From contig NC_019880.2 of the NCBI RefSeq assembly GCF_002234675.1, positions 13,505,756 through 13,569,755 on the forward strand: a DNA stretch of 64,000 nucleotides. The letters are read 5' to 3'. Numbering within the stretch: the first letter of the stretch is position 1; each line of letters opens with the position of its first letter. The notes below the pieces were generated by a model, which was given only the letters and a program-made list of their open reading frames with translations, was not told the DNA's origin and ran no database searches. The translations under genes and the position numbers were made by a program. This document shows positions 1 to 12,900 of this stretch, one piece after another. The DNA comes from Oryzias latipes (taxonomy: Eukaryota; Chordata; Actinopteri; Beloniformes; Adrianichthyidae).

Positions 1-247
1 GTCAAAACTGATTGCATTTTCTTATTTTTTATTTGTTTGTTTTGTTGTTTAGCTGAGTCAGATATACTATTTTAATTATTGTGCTTATCTGCATTTCATC
101 TATTGTAACTAGATTACACGCCATTATAACTGTATTTGGTCCATATTTTCATCAATCATAATTTATCTTTATTGCACACAGTATTTACAACATACAAGAT
201 CTTTACAGTCTGCACCTCCATGTACCCAAGGGTTCGCTTGATTTCTA

Positions 248-343
248 TTACGTCACTTCCTGTATTTCTTCGCCGACGTCACGTGCGTTGACGGTGTGTC
301 CGGAGTTTCCCTTCCGCTGACAGGGTGCTGTCACACAGCGACA
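248..343 (+). promoter_or_regulatory. dlst: DLST proximal promoter / 5'UTR
   Basis: The 100 bases before the DLST start hold a cluster of housekeeping-type sites. TTACGTCA (CRE/ATF-like) is at 248-255, directly followed by an ETS-like CTTCCTG at 256-262. A GACGTCACGTG at 275-285 merges a CRE half site with the E-box CACGTG (USF/MYC type). I see no TATA box. Sites were recognised by eye; their use is inferred from position. Confidence 0.5.
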
Positions 344-3300
344 ATGTTATCTCATTCCCGGTGTCTCACCAGGAATTTTGGCCGTTCCCTCTCTGCCATC
401 CGCCAGGTAAGGAAAAAAATGTTTAAACACTGTCTCCGGCATGTCCCACGGGTCCTCTTACCGTTTTAGGCTGCATTTTAAGCCTATATGTGGGCTTAGC
501 TTATCCAAGCTAACGTTAGCTAGCTAGCTAGCGAGCTAGCCGTTGAAGGCCACGGTCAGGCCGTAACATTGCGAGCCAAGGACAGTATGACACTTCCTTC
601 CCTAAATGTTGTACATGGATCTATAAACTATGGCATCTTCCTGCTTCTATAAGGGTTTAGCATAAACATAAGTAGCAGCTGGATGTTCGCGTTAAGCGCT
701 ACTTATTGTTCACAAAGTTGTTAAGCTATTCGATAAATCATGTGCTAGCTACAGAAAGCTAGTATAAGTGGACTATGTGGTTTGCTAGTTGCTCCAGTGC
801 ACATATGGCTGAGGTCATGTGTTAGGGAGTGACAGCAGTCATGTAAACAGTAAAGTGAAATACAAAAACCAAAATAACTTCTTTCTGAATCATGTAGTTT
901 TTAGTTAGGTGGTCAGTCAGTGAAACGTTCTCTTTCTTGCTGTGATTTAAAGTGTTACATTATGTAAAGGAGTTTAGAGTTTATATTCAAATCCTAATGC
1001 AACTTTTCAGTTCTTTGTACCTATAAAAGTATTAACATTTGCTTACTGGACATATAATGCCTTCAACCAGACCTCTGCTAGTTAATTTATTGAGGATGTC
1101 AAAGGTCACTGGGTAGCCTTACAGGAAATGTATGCACAGTGACATTTGCTTCTCTACTTCACGGCCTTTTGAATTGGAGTAATACTGTAGAACTGCTTTT
1201 AAAGTTTATCAACATCTAAGTCTATAACTAAGGAACTTCTGCATGTTTTTTATTTAATTCAATTATGCTTAAATGTTTTGTAATGCTTGGTTATTTCTCT
1301 TAATAGGGGAATAGTATTATAGTTCGACGAGCCCCAGCAGGTATGGATTACAACAACTAAAAAAAAGATTTTCTCCACTAGTTGTAAATATTTCTAACAC
1401 TACTCTTTTCTTATCATCTTTTTTAACAGCCCTATCAGCTGGCAATGCTGTCACGTTGAACAGTAATGTGTAAGTACACACTGTCCCTGGTGGGGGGGCC
1501 AGATTGTATTGAATTCTTATGTTGTGCTTGCATGTTGGTTTTGAATGTTTTTTCATATTTTCTTGTTAATAAAAGGCACTTTCTATATAGAACAGGCAAA
1601 AGAAAAAAACATTTTGACTAAAATGTTTTGGAGTTTGACTGTTTTCTTTTTTTATTATATCGGTAGAAAATCTGATCCCCGTTCCAGCGTCTTCCAGATC
1701 CAATACTTTAGGACATCTGTGGCCTACAGTATGTTTTAATATGTATTCAATCAAATATACATTACAAAAGATTAGACTCCCTGAAGGACTCTTGCTTGTC
1801 TTTGTTCTTCAGGAGATGAAGTTGTGACGGTCAAGACCCCTGCTTTTGCAGAGTCTGTCACAGAGGGAGACGTGAGGTGGGAGAAAGGTAATTTTATTTA
1901 ATAAACACTTCAGTTGATTTAAATCTGGCATCTGCCAGAAGCTAAAACATACTTTTTTTTTCTTTACAGCTGTTGGAGACTCTGTCTCTGAAGATGAGGT
2001 TGTGTGTGAAATTGAAACAGATAAGGTAATTGGCAACTAAATGGATTATTTTTGTGATTTTTTTTTTGTTGTTGTTAGAATTCAATTGAAATAAGCTCTT
2101 AGTTTATTGATTGGAGTTAGGATTCAGTTTGTACCAAAGTCGTGGGAAAAAATAGCTTGATTAATGATAACTCCTGTTAAACATTTAGAGGATTTTTTTC
2201 CCCTTTTTTTTGTTATGACCCAAACCACAATAATGTTTTTTTTAATTAAATACTGTAATTATTAACTTTATTTTTCTGCCTTTTTAGACATCTGTTCAGG
2301 TTCCCTCTCCTGCTGCTGGAGTGATTGAGGAACTTTTGGTCCCAGATGGAGGGAAAGTTGAAGGAGGAACTCCCCTTTTTAAGCTTAGAAAAGGAGGTCT
2401 GTTGGACTAGAGTTTTACAATAAGACAAAATCTTAAAGCACAGATTTGAACTTTGTTTGCTTTTTGTAAAATATATATATATTTGTCTAGCTGGTGCCCC
2501 TAAAGCTGCAGAACCTCCAAAAGCAGAGGCCCCAGCGGCTGCAGCTCCTCCACCGTCAGCTGCCCCACCTTCTCCTCCACCTCCTCCCCCTTCAACTGTG
2601 GGACCCATTCCCACCACCATGCCTCCTGTGCCACCTGTGCCAGCGCATGCAATGGACACTAAACCAGGTTAGGAGTCATCAACAGTCAGCAGGGGTCACA
2701 TCAGAACCCTGTTGCTGTTTTCTTGACCTTTAACTTCCCATTATCAGTCCAAGGCTTAAAGTCTGGATGTTCTGACTGCCTGTTTACTCTTCTGTCATAG
2801 TTTCAGCCATTAAGCCCACTGTTTCCCAAGCTGCACCAGTGACCCACACAGAGGGCGGGGCTAAAGCAGCAAGGACAGAGAGCAGGGTAAGATCTTGAAG
2901 TACGAATATAGAGATTTGTTCCATAAAGTTCACTTTTGTCGATACGGTTTTGTTGAATATTTTTTCTGCTTTTAGGTGAAGATGAATCGCATGAGACTAA
3001 GAATTGCCCAGAGACTGAAGGAAGCCCAAAACACCTGCGCTATGCTGACAACATTTAATGAGGTCGACATGAGGTAGGAAACCGTTAATTAGATGACCTA
3101 CATAAACAGACCCAGAATACAGTTTTAGATGATGCACTTCACCATTTGAACACGTTAGCAAAAACTTTTGAGGGAGTTAAAAAACTTCCAACTGTCAACT
3201 CTTTTGCACATGTGCAAGAACATTTTCTCTGGGGCTTATATGAATACATTACCTACAGGCCTCTATTGTATACATTAGTTTTAAGCCAAAGTAACACTTC

Positions 3301-5434
3301 CACAAATGGTTATAGATTGGAATCTGCTCAATTGGAAAAGCTTTTTGAAACACAATATCCTGTTAACGCTGGAATGTAAATATTTGGTCGTAATTCCATC
3401 TAAAAACAAAGATAAGAATTGTTAAAACAAGTTTTATTAATTTAGAAGGAAATGTTAGTGTCTGCACTTGCCCCTCTGTGCTGGAAAGGACACTTTGAGG
3501 ATTTCTTTCCCCCGCAAATGTGTGGTGTCAGCTTTCGGCTATTCAGGGGTTTCTATGTATCCTAATTAGATTGACATTGATGGTCTGGAGGAAGACTTCC
3601 CAGGCTAGGGCTAATCTGAAGCTGAAGGAACTAGTCAGAACAGGAGGCTGGAGCATCTGCGAGGGCCCATAGAGACCAGCGCACTGAGTGGAAGAGCTGC
3701 CTCAACCGATATGGGCTTTTATGACAGCCCAATAAGATTTACAGGCTCTAGAAAGTGAAGATTTTTATCGCTTCTTCTCTCCTTTCTCGGAGAGTCTGTG
3801 TCTTGGGAGGGGCTAATTATGTTAGCGGAGAAACCCTAGAGCTTCAACAGGGTTAGAGACAGGAAAACAAACAATTAAAAAGATAGATATAAGAGAAAAA
3901 TGAGCAATTGTGAAACAATTAACGGGATAATTTCTATAGCTTTATTAACCTTTGTGTTGTTTTAAAGCCATGAACAAAATGTTTCTGCTTACTTTTGTCC
4001 TAATGGTTAATTTTTTATGAACTTTTATTTTTCTTCTTTTAAAAAACGTCTTTCTTTGTCTTTTTGTGCATTTGTTTAAGTCCCACTTTCAAACTCAGTA
4101 GTTAAAATTTAATGTATTTTTCTTTCTTTTCTGCTTTGCACCACTTTAATTGTTCTGTACCTTTCCTCTATTCCCACAGCAACATCTCAGAGATGCGGAA
4201 GAACTACAAAGACGCCTTCCTGAAAAAGCACAACATCAAACTGGGCTTCATGTCTGCATTTGTAAAGGCCGCTGCTTATGCTCTAACTGACCAACCTGCT
4301 GTAAATGGCGGTATGAAATTGTTGGATTCAATTTTTAGACTCCAATGCCTTGGCTTTGTGGTTTCACTCTGACTGCACCTTAGCGTCTTTGGTAGGGCGT
4401 CATAGAGTCTGTATGTAGCGAAGGAAATATTTTTCATTGCCCAACCTCAAAACCAGTGTTAACTTATTTATTTCACTTAGACTGCTCTGACCTATTTAAG
4501 TCGACCACAGAGAAACGGGGGGTCTGTGCTGCTGCCTTCAAAAATCTATAATTGTCTTTGGGTTTCACTTGCACATGACAGAAAGTAGTTGATGGCAGAG
4601 GAACCTTGTCTTGAGAGGAAGTTCCTTTGGTTTTGTTTTTTCCACAGCTTAATGTTATCAAATATTTCAATTAACCAATTTTTGTTAATGCTATATTTCC
4701 AGTGATTGATGACACAACCAAAGAGATCGTGTACCGGGACTATGTTGACATCAGCGTTGCTGTTGCCACGCCAAAAGTAAGACAAGCCGCTGATATGAAA
4801 GAACAAGTGATGGATGACATTTTTGCTTCAACAACAATGAGCAGAAAATGACTACTTTTTCTTCAGGGTTTGGTGGTTCCTGTCATTCGAAATGTTGAAG
4901 GAATGAACTTTGCTGATATTGAAAAGGCGATCAATTTGTTGGGAGAAAAGGTAAGGTTTTATAGCAAGTGTGTAAAAACAAAAAAATGTGAAAATATTAG
5001 ATGTTATTGTTGAGTAATTTCACATTTTGTCTTTAAAGGCTCGTAAAAATGAGCTTGCTGTTGAAGACATGGATGGAGGCACCTTTACCATCAGCAATGG
5101 AGGCGTTTTTGGGTCAATGTTCGGTACACCTATAATAAACCCCCCGCAGTCTGCTATTCTTGGCATGCATGGCATCTTTGACCGGCCCGTTGCAGTCGGT
5201 GGGAAGGTTTGTGCTCTCACATCTTATAGAGAAATGTGATCGCTGGTTCTCTAAAGCATGTAAAAGACATACAATTTACTGATCTCTTTGTTTCTCCAGG
5301 TTGAAATCCGTCCTATGATGTATGTCGCCCTGACATATGATCACCGTCTGATAGATGGAAGGGAGGCTGTCACTTTTCTGCGTAAGATCAAGTCGGTAGT
5401 GGAGGACCCCAGGGTGCTGCTCCTCGACATGTGA
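344..5434 (+). CDS. dlst: Dihydrolipoyllysine succinyltransferase, E2 of 2-oxoglutarate dehydrogenase
   Basis: DLST passes succinyl groups from lipoamide to CoA and forms the core of the mitochondrial 2-oxoglutarate dehydrogenase complex in the TCA cycle. Fifteen coding exons keep phase: 344-406, 1307-1340, 1430-1469, 1667-1728, 1813-1887, 1970-2025, 2288-2396, 2491-2667, 2801-2886, 2976-3073, 4180-4310, 4703-4776, 4867-4950, 5039-5206, 5300-5434 (463 codons). The N-terminus ([20 protein letters not shown]) is basic and serine-rich, as expected of a mitochondrial transit peptide. A lipoyl domain spans about residues 68-143, with the lipoyl lysine in ETDKTSVQV (K110). A Pro/Ala-rich linker (about 147-235) follows with no obvious E1/E3-binding domain, as in other animal DLST proteins. 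The acyltransferase domain ends with the active-site motif DHRLIDG (H434, D438). The gene converges on RPS6KL1. Confidence 0.97.
510..541. repeat. GCTA-type simple repeat in DLST intron 1
   Basis: A short run of GCTA/GTTA units forms a self-complementary stretch in the first intron of DLST. This is low-complexity sequence with no other signal. Confidence 0.6.
3074..4179. other. Largest DLST intron, no recognised element
   Basis: This 1.1-kb intron lies between the exons carrying the start of the catalytic domain and its continuation at 4180. It contains short chance ORFs and an unclassified GC-richer stretch near 3480-3860. I find no terminal repeats, no target duplication and no reverse-transcriptase motif. 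Confidence 0.5.
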
Positions 5435-6947
5435 TCTCACATCTGCTCCAACCCCAACCAAAAGGAAAAAACACAAAAAAGCTTAATAAAAGAAAACAAA
5501 GTCCGCACAAGCAGTGGCTCTACGCACTTGATAAACATTACTTTAACTGCAGTTAATGTATTGTGTTGGTCAGCTAGGAATAAAGGATCTGTGTTAAACA
5601 GTTTGATTTTGAAAAGAACATTGGAGGAAGTGATAAAATATGAGGCCGTTGTAAAGGAAGGACGGAGTTCTGAGATTTCTGGTGCTGGTCTTTAGATTAA
5701 AAAAAACAAAAAAAAAGAAGTACTTTGGTGTTTGCCATATGTCATTTTCTACATGCATCTCAAATGCTTTTGTTTATTGTAAAAATGACAAGGCAAGTAC
5801 AGATGAAACTGCATATTGTAATTTTATTAATTTGGTTGAGAGCAGAACAATCCGCACAGAACTTGAAATCTCACAAAGTGAAAAAACTGAGATTTTATGC
5901 CATCTAGCGAAAGAAGTATAGAGAGAAGACCTCTCTTTTTGCCGTGTAAGAAACTATTTAAGAAGAAAAAATGTTTTAAACAATAAAAACTTCATTACCC
6001 AACTGTTTTGATTTGAATGTCATCCAGTTCCTCTGAACAAACCAGAGAAAAAGAAAGATTTGAGCGGGAGGATTTGGGACTGTATGGTCTTTATACGGTA
6101 CTTTGATGCAAATTTGCATTAAACGACTTCGGGTCCAAAATTTCCTTAATTTATTTGGCTTATACTTGAAAACAAAATGGTTTTTGTTATATAGCTTAAA
6201 ATATATTCAGACATGAAGAAGTTAAGTATGTTTATGACTTATGTATCTTACTCCTATTACCTTTATATCTTTAGTACTCAGCAAAAACTTTTCTACTTTT
6301 AAAGTGTGAATATAAGGCAAAAAATGGAACAAAACGGCTCATGACTGATTTATGGATTCTTTTTGATGGTAGAAAAAAGTCTTGACTCCCCATATTCAAT
6401 CTTGATAAGACTAAGCATAAAATTTAAGTTTTTGACGGGAATATGTTATGATTCTGTTTTATATGTGATTCATAAAGACTGAAGACTTGGTGTATTCATT
6501 CCCTAACAGAATGACTGTTAGGACAACCATCATCCAGAATTGACGGATGTTCCTCTAGATAAGTCCAAACTTTAAAACAAATATCCGTTAGTATGAGCTG
6601 TCATTAAAAAATGTTTAACTTTAGGTTTTTGTTGATATCAAATAAATGAATCCCCTTATTGTCTATCATAGGCTTTTGTATAATAACTGAGGGAAATGAG
6701 CAGAAATGACACGTGTGGTATGTAGAATTTCATTGATCAAAACTGCATGTTAGGAATCGGTACATTTTAAAAATTAAGTAGATTGTCCTCTTTCCAGACT
6801 GTGTGTCCGCACTTCTGTCCAACCTTTGTTCGGTTCTTCATCATGGGAAGCACAGAAAGTTTCTGCGTCCTTTCTGTCCACCTCCAGCAGAACCACTAAA
6901 GTCCGGGTTGGCACAACTTTTTCAGATATGCAAAAGTAGTGATCTTG
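5435..6947. other. DLST 3'UTR and convergent intergenic DNA
   Basis: AATAAA signals follow the DLST stop near 5483, 5579 and 5983; the last fits the 3' end of a long UTR. On the opposite strand the RPS6KL1 3' end enters at 6947, with a reverse TTTATT near 6150 as a possible polyadenylation signal. The interval is AT-rich, with no coding exon or repeat that I recognise. Confidence 0.5.
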
Positions 6948-9900
6948 TTAGCAGGTCAAAGCTTTCCAAGATACGCCGCTGAAGAAGGGGTGACACTTGA
7001 TGTCGCTCACTCCTCCCCCTCCTGAACCCAAGCGGTAGCCAGCATCAAACTGAAGCAGCTGTGGAATAAAAGAAATTACTTCATTTATTGCTGTTTTTTT
7101 TTTTTTTTTTAAGAAGGGTGTTTAGGCCTGAAACGTAACCTCAGTAAGGAGAGATGCAGCTGCAGCACTAAGGTGGTTGGGAATGAGGAGCTGGGTGTGG
7201 GAGTGGATTCCTGCCGGATGGAGCTGCCAGAGTGGCTGCAAAAAATGTGACAGTAGTTTGAATTTGATTTAAAAAAAAATCAACCCTACCTTTATATTAG
7301 GTCTATTAACGCACCATTCCTGTGAGGAGCTCAAAAAGCAAAGCACCAAGACTCCACCAATCACAAGCCTCTGTAACTCTGGACACTCCCCCGATTTCTG
7401 TCAACACACAATGATCTTAGCTGTAAGCACATCTGATACTTTTTTTCATTTCAGTGCACGTCCCAATGATAGAATCTTAAGTAAATCTATCAGGCCACCT
7501 GCATACTGCCACTAGGTGGCAGATTAGACTAAAATATAGATGCAGGTGTCAGTCAAAGACATTAGTACCTGGAGCGCAGTACATCTGTTCCATTGCTTTG
7601 GAGTTAATCTCAGGCTGAACTTCACTCCACTGGCTGAAAAACGTCAAACATACTTTTCCTGGGAAAAACAGTCAAAGAGAGTTGACCTTAAAGTGTTCGG
7701 AGATTGTTTTTTTTTTACTTCTCTTCAGGAACTCACCATTGCTGGTCAGCAGAATGTTTCTCGGGTTGAGATCCCTACACAGGATGCCTTGCTCATGCAG
7801 ACTTTCAAGGGCCAAAAGTATCTGTGCTCCCCACACTCTTACATCTGCTTCTGGAAGCCCCCAGCAGGTGTGCATGGCCTTGTCTTCAGGCCTGGAAGGC
7901 CTGCTAGAGAACGGCAGCAGGTGGCACCAGCCGTCCACCTCAATGATTTGGTCTTCTTCTTTCCCCTCTGGATTCACAGAAACGTCTCCATCCCCTTCCT
8001 TGCTCTGGGGCAGGACTCCAAGAGGATCAGGGGAGAACCAGCCAACACGACATCTGTGTTTTGAGGCTGCTGTTTTCTCTGCAGAGAATGCCAACTCACA
8101 GACCATTGCTGCATTCTTTTGTCCTCCATTAGGATGTGTTTCACTTTTACATTTAACATCTGAGAAGCCCCCCAAGGTGATCCCCAAAACAGACTTCATT
8201 TTTTCTGCAGTGGTGAGGTGAAGAGGACCAGAAAAAGACTGAAATCTTTCTGCAGTGTTTTTTGAGTCAGAAAATATGGCTCTGTCAGTACTCTTTAAAA
8301 CTACCATACCGTTCTTTTCCTCTGCTGTGGGACTAATGCTGTGTGGCTTTGAGTCTGGAACTACTTCTAAAGAGTTGCCTCCTAAAAAAGACCCCTGGTC
8401 AGAACCATTAGTGTCCCACGATGCCTTCCCATATGACTGATGATGAAGAGGAAGATGCAAGATGGCAGGAGAGGAGCTCAAACCCTTATTGTCAGTGTTT
8501 GTTGACCCTGCTTTCAGAAATGTGTTCAGATGTTTTTGAGGAGAAGTTTGTCCCAGTGTTCTTGACAGTTCACTGTCGCTGACTGCATAGGGGTTTATGT
8601 TCTCACAGCTGAGTGTCGGGTCGGCAGCTTTCCAAGCTGCTTCAAAGTCCGAGCTGCACTCTACCAGCCCCATCCCTGTTGTCTTTTTATGGATTTCTGA
8701 CATGACATCAAGAGCTTGACTGACTCGAGTGCAGGAGAGAGGAAGAGCAGGCTTTTCCTGAGTTTCACTGGAGTGCAAACACAAACTAGGAGCTGGTGGG
8801 TGGATATGGGTGTTGACCTGTGAGCTTGTTGGGCCAGACAGCAGAGTTAGCCGATCCAGCTTGTTATAAAACGATGCTGCAGATCGGGTGTTCTGCAGGC
8901 AACCCGTCTCCTCGATGTAGGAGTGAGTCCCACAGCTTTCCAGCCGCCGCTGGGTCTCATCCCAAGAGGTCGGAAAGTCCGCATCTGTGCTGTCATCAAT
9001 TGATTTCTGCATTGGTGCTTGGGTGCCGTGCTGGTAGTCTGTGCTGATTGTGCATGAGGTGTGGCTGGTCTTCAGCTTGACGTTGTGCTGGCCGGAGGTG
9101 AGGCATTCTGGATGCTCCTTGGCCTTATCTGTGTTCAATTTGTGCAGCTTGGAAAAGAGCCGTCCACCTGAAAATTACAAACAAACTGACATATTCTTCA
9201 TATTTTTCTCTGCATCCCTTAGTACTGGGGTCTGCAACCCTTAAAGCTAAAAGAACTGTTTGGTTCTGCTCCTTACTGACTAAAACCTATCAAGAGTCGT
9301 AAAGTCACTATTTACAAGAATACACTTTATCTATTTACTAATTTGTAGTTATAATCCCTTCACTCATAAGTTCAATTACAATTACTAAATCACAAAATGT
9401 TACTTTTTACTCTAATAACAACTTTACCTTCTTTTACTTTAGACAGCAGCAATTTAAGATCTTTTTAAAAAAAACTAAATCCTGTGTGAAATAAATTCCA
9501 CCTGCTGCTTCAGATTTATTTAAATTAAAAAGGCAAGAAAACTTAGTCAAACAGGGAATGTTCTGTCATTATGACTTGGATGGCCCTTCATCCGTTTTCT
9601 CATTTTACCTTAAGAGGATAAATATGTCAACATTGGTAGAATCCAATTATTTTTATTTATACATGTAAATGCAATCATATACTTTAAAACCTAAATGACA
9701 ACTAGGCACGGTTGTGCAGCGTAGATTAGAATAGGTTTTTAACTTAACTAACTAACCTAATATTTATTCAAATTGTTTGCCTTTTTCTTTAAAGCCAAAA
9801 AGCAACGATGGTGGGATGAAAGAGCAGTACCCTCAAGTTGCAGACCCATCTTAGTGGAACTAATGCTAAAATCTCTCCTAACAAAATGCTGCACATATAT

Positions 9901-12900
9901 GTAAATATGTCACCTTTGATGTGATCTAGATGCAGGTACACTGCATCCTCACTGACATAATATCGCAGCAGCTTGACCATGTATGGCACGCCTTGAGGAA
10001 TGATGGTTGGTTGATCTCTGCTCTCCCAGCTTGATTTCACCAAACTCTGCAGGAACACAACGCTGTTTTAGAACAGCTTCTGTGCAATTTTTTAAAAAGC
10101 AGTGCACCATTTGGGAAAAAAATGAAGAACTGTTGATCTATGAGCATTTTGAGGAAATCTAGCCTAGATGCTACTCCAACTGAAATTTGAGATAAGGCTT
10201 CCAATCTCTGAAAGAGTTAGAGAAATTATTGCTGTGGGATATTTAGAGAGGCTCTCATACTAACCTATATGGAGGCTACGGAGCAACATTACGCCCCCTG
10301 CACTTCAATGGACAGGTGCTTCCCATGGATTTTGCATAAGATGTCAAATTTTTATTTAGTAGTATTTTTTTGCAAAAATCCTCCTCGCCAAAAATAAATT
10401 GTATGATACTGGAATCTCTTTTTCTCCTTAGGAATGGTGCCACATTTGTGAGGAACATGTAATGCAGCACAGCTGAGCGTGCTAAGTTGCGACCATAAAA
10501 ATATTCCAAACCTTTTCTGCAACTGGCAAACAGCTTCTTCTGCTTTAAATCTTTGTGTGATGGATTGATCATAGTTTAAATTAGATATATCAGCAATTTT
10601 CTAAACATTCATTTAACAAACATGCGCTTCAATAGAAACACTTTTTTGTGACATTTGTCCAGTTCGCATGAGGCTATTCCTCACAAACTGCTTTTGACTG
10701 GAAAAATCCTGAACAAAAAGCAGCCACTGCCACACCAGAGGAGAAGCCGTCACCAGGCCGAGGCTTCACCAACAGCTAACAGCCTCAGGCTTCACCAGGA
10801 CCCACCAGGTCTAGCCTTTACTAGCAACCACCAGGCTCAGACTTCACCAGCAGATATAAAGTGCCACCCAAAGGGTCAAAGGTAGAAGAACAGATGGAAG
10901 AAGACTATGTGTCCATGACTCGGGTTAATGAGTTGTTACACCAACAAAAACAACTATTCACTGCATTGTTACATCAACAAGATAGCTTCAAAGGTTTTGT
11001 CAAAGTGTTAATGGACTCAACAAATGCCAGATTAGATATGTTAACAAGAGAAATGCAGGAAATAAAAACAAGCCTGGAGTATACTCAGAAAGATGTGGAT
11101 GAAATTAAAAACAAAACTTTGAAACTTTAAAACAAACTTTTTTTTAGAGTGAACAGATCAACATCACTGGCTCTAATGGAACTAACTGTCATAGAAGAGA
11201 ATGGGCCCGTTTTATTTAATCTTTACATTAATGATACTGTCAAAACATCCCATGAAAGGAAATTTATAATATTTGCTGATGATACAATCCTTTTATTTTC
11301 TGACAAAAACATCCAGGAACTCCCGACCAAAGCAACCAGAGGAATATATAACCTGAAGGATTGGTTTGCCAGAAATAAGTTATCACTGAATATGGATAAA
11401 ACTAATAGGATGTTTTTTGGCAACAATAATATAAAAGAGCAAATTCAGATAAAAATAGCAGGAGTGACATTAGAAACAGTGAATCATTTCAAATTCCCAG
11501 GGGGGGACTGTAGATGACAAGTTTCCTGGAAACATAATATTAGTTCTGCACCAACAAAAATATCAAAAAGCAATTCAATAATGGCCAAAGTGAAAAAACA
11601 TTGTAAACCAAAAGTGTGCGCCACATACTGTATAATTCTCTTGCGTTACTATACTTGCCGATTTCGAAATTTGAGGAAGTACATACAAAACCTCTTTAAA
11701 ACTGTTGTGCATTTTACAAAAAAGAGCAGTGAGAACTATTCATGATGTAAGTTATCGACATCACACTAATCCGTTATTTCTAAAATCAAAGATTTGAAAA
11801 CTTTTTGAACACAGAATACTACAACTGATTTAAAAAGCAAGACATAATGTACTTCCAGTACATTTACAATCAATGTTTTATGACAGATTGGGGGGGTTTT
11901 AGTTTGAGGAAAGAAAATTATTTTAGAGTACTTGAGGCACACACAAATGAGAAGAGCTTTTGTATAACAATATATGGAATTTAGTTAACAGTCTAAATGA
12001 TGTGCTACGATTGAGCAACAGTGTATATCATTTTAAGCAAATACATAAGATAGTAGTTTTCAGTAAATATAGTTATGAAGAAGATTGATCAATCTAATTT
12101 AGTTATTCAGATTGTTGTCTGTGTTACATGAATGAGTTACTGTGTTGTGTATATTGTTTATTCTTGGTGAGGATGACGGGCGGGTGTTGAGGTTCCAGTG
12201 GAAAGAATTATGAACAGCGGAAGTACCGGTATACGAATGGTAAATCTGGTATGTCTGTAAACATATTTGTGTGTAGATCTTTGTTTGTGTATGATTATGT
12301 GGCCAGATATTGATGACAACGAAAGATAAGTAATGCCAGTATTGATGTAGATTTTACTGTATAAACTTAAGGTATATTGTTTGGGGTAATTTAAAAAGTT
12401 CTAACTTCTTCCCACTCAATTTCGAACTATATATTGATGTCATTATTTTAATTTATCACCAATTCAACATTTTCCTTTGTTGTTTCCTTTTGTTGGTTTT
12501 ATTGTTTTCGATGTATTGTTCGAAAATAAATATACATACAAACAAACAAATGGAAAAAAGACACACATTTACAACAGCTTAGAACCTTAGGAACAACAGC
12601 TTAGAACGTTTAATTTCAAAGTCCTTTTCGTCCCCAAGAGAGGTGGGATTTGAAGACTAATGGAATTACTCAGATAGAACACACACAAAAACACACCTGC
12701 TTTTGTTAAAGTGCAATCTTCATCTTTTTTTTTTTTGATCCGATGCATTCTTACCTTCACAACAAACGTCTCTTTGTTGACCATACTTTGTACAATCAGG
12801 ACCTTTTGAATAGAAAACAACATTGTAACCACAGAAAGCAGGTAAATCATTACAGTCTGTCTCTCTCGTGAATAACTTTTAACACTGAGAAAGCAGGCAA

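Noticed and set aside
3146-3379. 77-codon ORF in the DLST intron
   Set aside because: It lies wholly within an intron, has no protein-like motif and is not needed for the DLST frame.
7540-8440. Plus-strand ORFs opposite the large RPS6KL1 exon
   Set aside because: They are antisense shadows of a long open exon; the minus frame alone continues in phase into kinase-domain exons.
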